A DNA stretch of 6,774 nt, taken from assembly GCA_027297085.1 (NCBI GenBank), contig JAPUIL010000290.1, positions 1-6,774 of the forward strand, written 5' to 3'. A model generated the notes under the pieces. The model made no database searches, had not been told where the DNA came from, and saw only the letters and a list, made by a program, of their open reading frames with translations. Below, in pieces: positions 6,284-6,774 of the stretch (within the stretch, counting starts at the first letter, position 1; every line of letters begins with the position of its first letter). The stretch comes from Verrucomicrobiota bacterium (lineage in GTDB: Bacteria; Verrucomicrobiota; Verrucomicrobiia; Opitutales; UBA2995). A program made the translations under genes and the position numbers.

Positions 6284-6338
6284 TCAGATTTAGGTAAGGG
6301 GCGTGAGCATGGAGCGGAAGCTTAGCCGGTAGACCTAA

Positions 6339-6498
6339 GAGACTGTCCGAGAATAGAGAACCTACTGCGGAAATTCAATTGTAGCCCGTTTTTTTCGCTT
6401 ATTTTCGTTGAATAATCACCGCTATTCGCATCAAATGATCGATAAAACGGACTCAAAATGGCTTCCCCTCGCGATGGTTTCTATTCTCGGACAGCCTC
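6339..6498. mobile_element. 160-bp MITE-like element sharing termini with the 3981-4043 insertion
   Basis: The left end GAGACTGTCCGAGAATAGAG (from 6339) matches the complement of the right end, GAGGCTGTCCGAGAATAGAA (from 6498 backwards), over about 24 bases with one substitution and one extra base. Flanking 4-mers are CTAA (6335-6338) and CTAG (6499-6502), a target duplication that fits YTAR with one change. The interior has no substantial reading frame, so the element is non-autonomous. The first 14 bases of the right terminus, GAGGCTGTCCGAGA, are identical to those of the 55-bp element in the GT25-type gene. The interior sequence is not shared, so they are different derivatives mobilised by, or cut down from, the same insertion-sequence family. 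Confidence 0.7.
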
Positions 6499-6502
6499 CT
6501 AG

Positions 6503-6683
6503 GCTTGTCATTATCTATATTGAAAGAAAACAGCAATTAGTTAACCGCCTGCTGTTGACACTTAACAGTCATTCTTATTAATTAATCATGGGTGGAAATA
6601 GATAGGGCGTATCTCGGTCCCCCCTGTGTCAGGATAGTTGTCGCCTTTATTGTTTTTTATAACAAAATAGAAGGAGATAGAAA
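6503..6683 (+). other. Leader and probable left end of the right-hand insertion sequence
   Basis: No gene is seen before the ATG at 6684. TTGACA (6555-6560) is a perfect -35 hexamer, but the AT-rich sequence after it offers only imperfect -10 boxes, such as TATTAA (6576-6581, spacer 15). The C-rich stretch and TGTGTCAGGATAGTTGTCGC (about 6626-6645) could be the insertion-sequence terminus, since many IS3-type ends begin with TG, but the opposite end is outside the window, so the boundary cannot be set. If it lies there, the TTGACA box belongs to host or repeat DNA and could drive the transposase from outside. Confidence 0.3.
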
Positions 6684-6774
6684 ATGGTAACAAAGTTTAG
6701 TCAATCATTTAAGAATAATGTCGTAGAGAAGGTGTTAAATAGGGCATCAGAAGTAACCCTGGAAGATCTGGCCA
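6684..6774 (+). CDS. Probable IS3-type transposase OrfA, N-terminal part (cut by window edge)
   Basis: Thirty codons are visible before the window ends. The protein begins MVTKFSQSFKNNVVEKVLNR and continues with ASEVTLEDLA. The pattern, a basic start with (Y/F)SxxFK, a helix ending VEKVL, then a short turn and LEDLA, matches the N-terminal helix-turn-helix of IS3-family OrfA proteins, which bind the element's ends and are fused to OrfB by programmed frameshifting. AAGGAGA (6671-6677) stands about 7 bases before the ATG, an excellent ribosome site that fixes the start. The catalytic OrfB and the right end lie outside the window. Related helix-turn-helix transposases of other families cannot be excluded with only 30 residues. 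Confidence 0.6.
   Translation, partial: MVTKFSQSFKNNVVEKVLNRASEVTLEDLA

Larger units (their letters stand above)
6102..6315 (+). repeat. Divergent direct repeat, copy B (right of glycan cluster)
   Basis: This is the partner of 447-612 in the same orientation. Matching blocks are GAGACCGAGTGAA (6102-6114), the hairpin GAATGT/ACATTC (6112-6130) running into TTCTCGAAC, CTTGTCCCATTAA (6186-6198), CTATATT (6209-6215) and GGTAAGGGGCGTGAGCATGG (6293-6312). Relative to copy A it gains a 13-bp tandem duplication and about 75 bases (roughly 6218-6292) carrying two hairpins. The repeat overlaps the far upstream part of the minus-strand frame (to 6147), which argues that this part is non-coding. Together the two copies bracket the glycan genes. 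Confidence 0.6.

Noticed and set aside
6503..6525. GGCTTGTCATTATCTATATTG as a third copy of the flanking repeat
   Set aside because: Similarity to CTTGTCCCATTAA..CTATATTG is short and gapped, and no other repeat block follows.

Overview
The window looks like a mobile-element-rich accessory region of a Gram-negative bacterium. The evidence is Shine-Dalgarno sites such as AAGGAGA, a capsule-type KpsS/KpsC-like protein, a GT25 glycosyltransferase of the kind used on lipopolysaccharide, and transposase genes at both edges. Base composition looks near half G+C by eye. A gammaproteobacterium or similar is likely, but nothing here fixes the genus.

Layout. Positions 1-188 (minus strand) hold the first 62 codons of a transposase resembling the ISKra4 family, running off the left edge. 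Positions 189-806 have no gene I can support. They carry several short hairpins, copy A of a divergent ~165-base repeat (447-612) and an AT-rich palindrome (622-642). From 807 a plus-strand, operon-like run begins: a PhyH-type Fe(II)/2-oxoglutarate oxygenase (807-1679), an unlisted 47-codon small ORF (1676-1819), a CgeB/GT4-like glycosyltransferase (1816-2790), a two-part protein with an N-terminal GT25 domain (2787-4016) and a KpsS/KpsC-like capsule protein (4065-5126). Successive members are joined by 4- or 4-base-type overlaps ATGA, GTGA and TTGA. A GT4-family glycosyltransferase (4993-5985, minus strand) converges on the run and overlaps the capsule gene by 134 bases. Copy B of the repeat lies at 6102-6315, next to a 160-bp MITE-like element (6339-6498). 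At 6684 a second transposase gene, probably IS3-type OrfA, starts and runs off the right edge.

How the genes fit together. Four of the five larger genes look like sugar transferases or capsule enzymes, so this is most simply a fragment of a surface-glycan cluster with an oxygenase as possible tailoring enzyme. No polymerase, flippase, ABC exporter or nucleotide-sugar synthesis gene is present, so the cluster must rely on genes elsewhere or be a remnant.

The most informative structure is a 55-bp fold-back element with CTAG flanks inserted exactly at the 3' end of the GT25-type gene. The present stop codon lies in its loop, and removing the element on paper restores an almost identical C-terminus and a 16-base gap to the next gene. 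The same terminal repeat bounds the 160-bp element at 6339-6498, so at least two members of one non-autonomous family occur within 2.4 kb.
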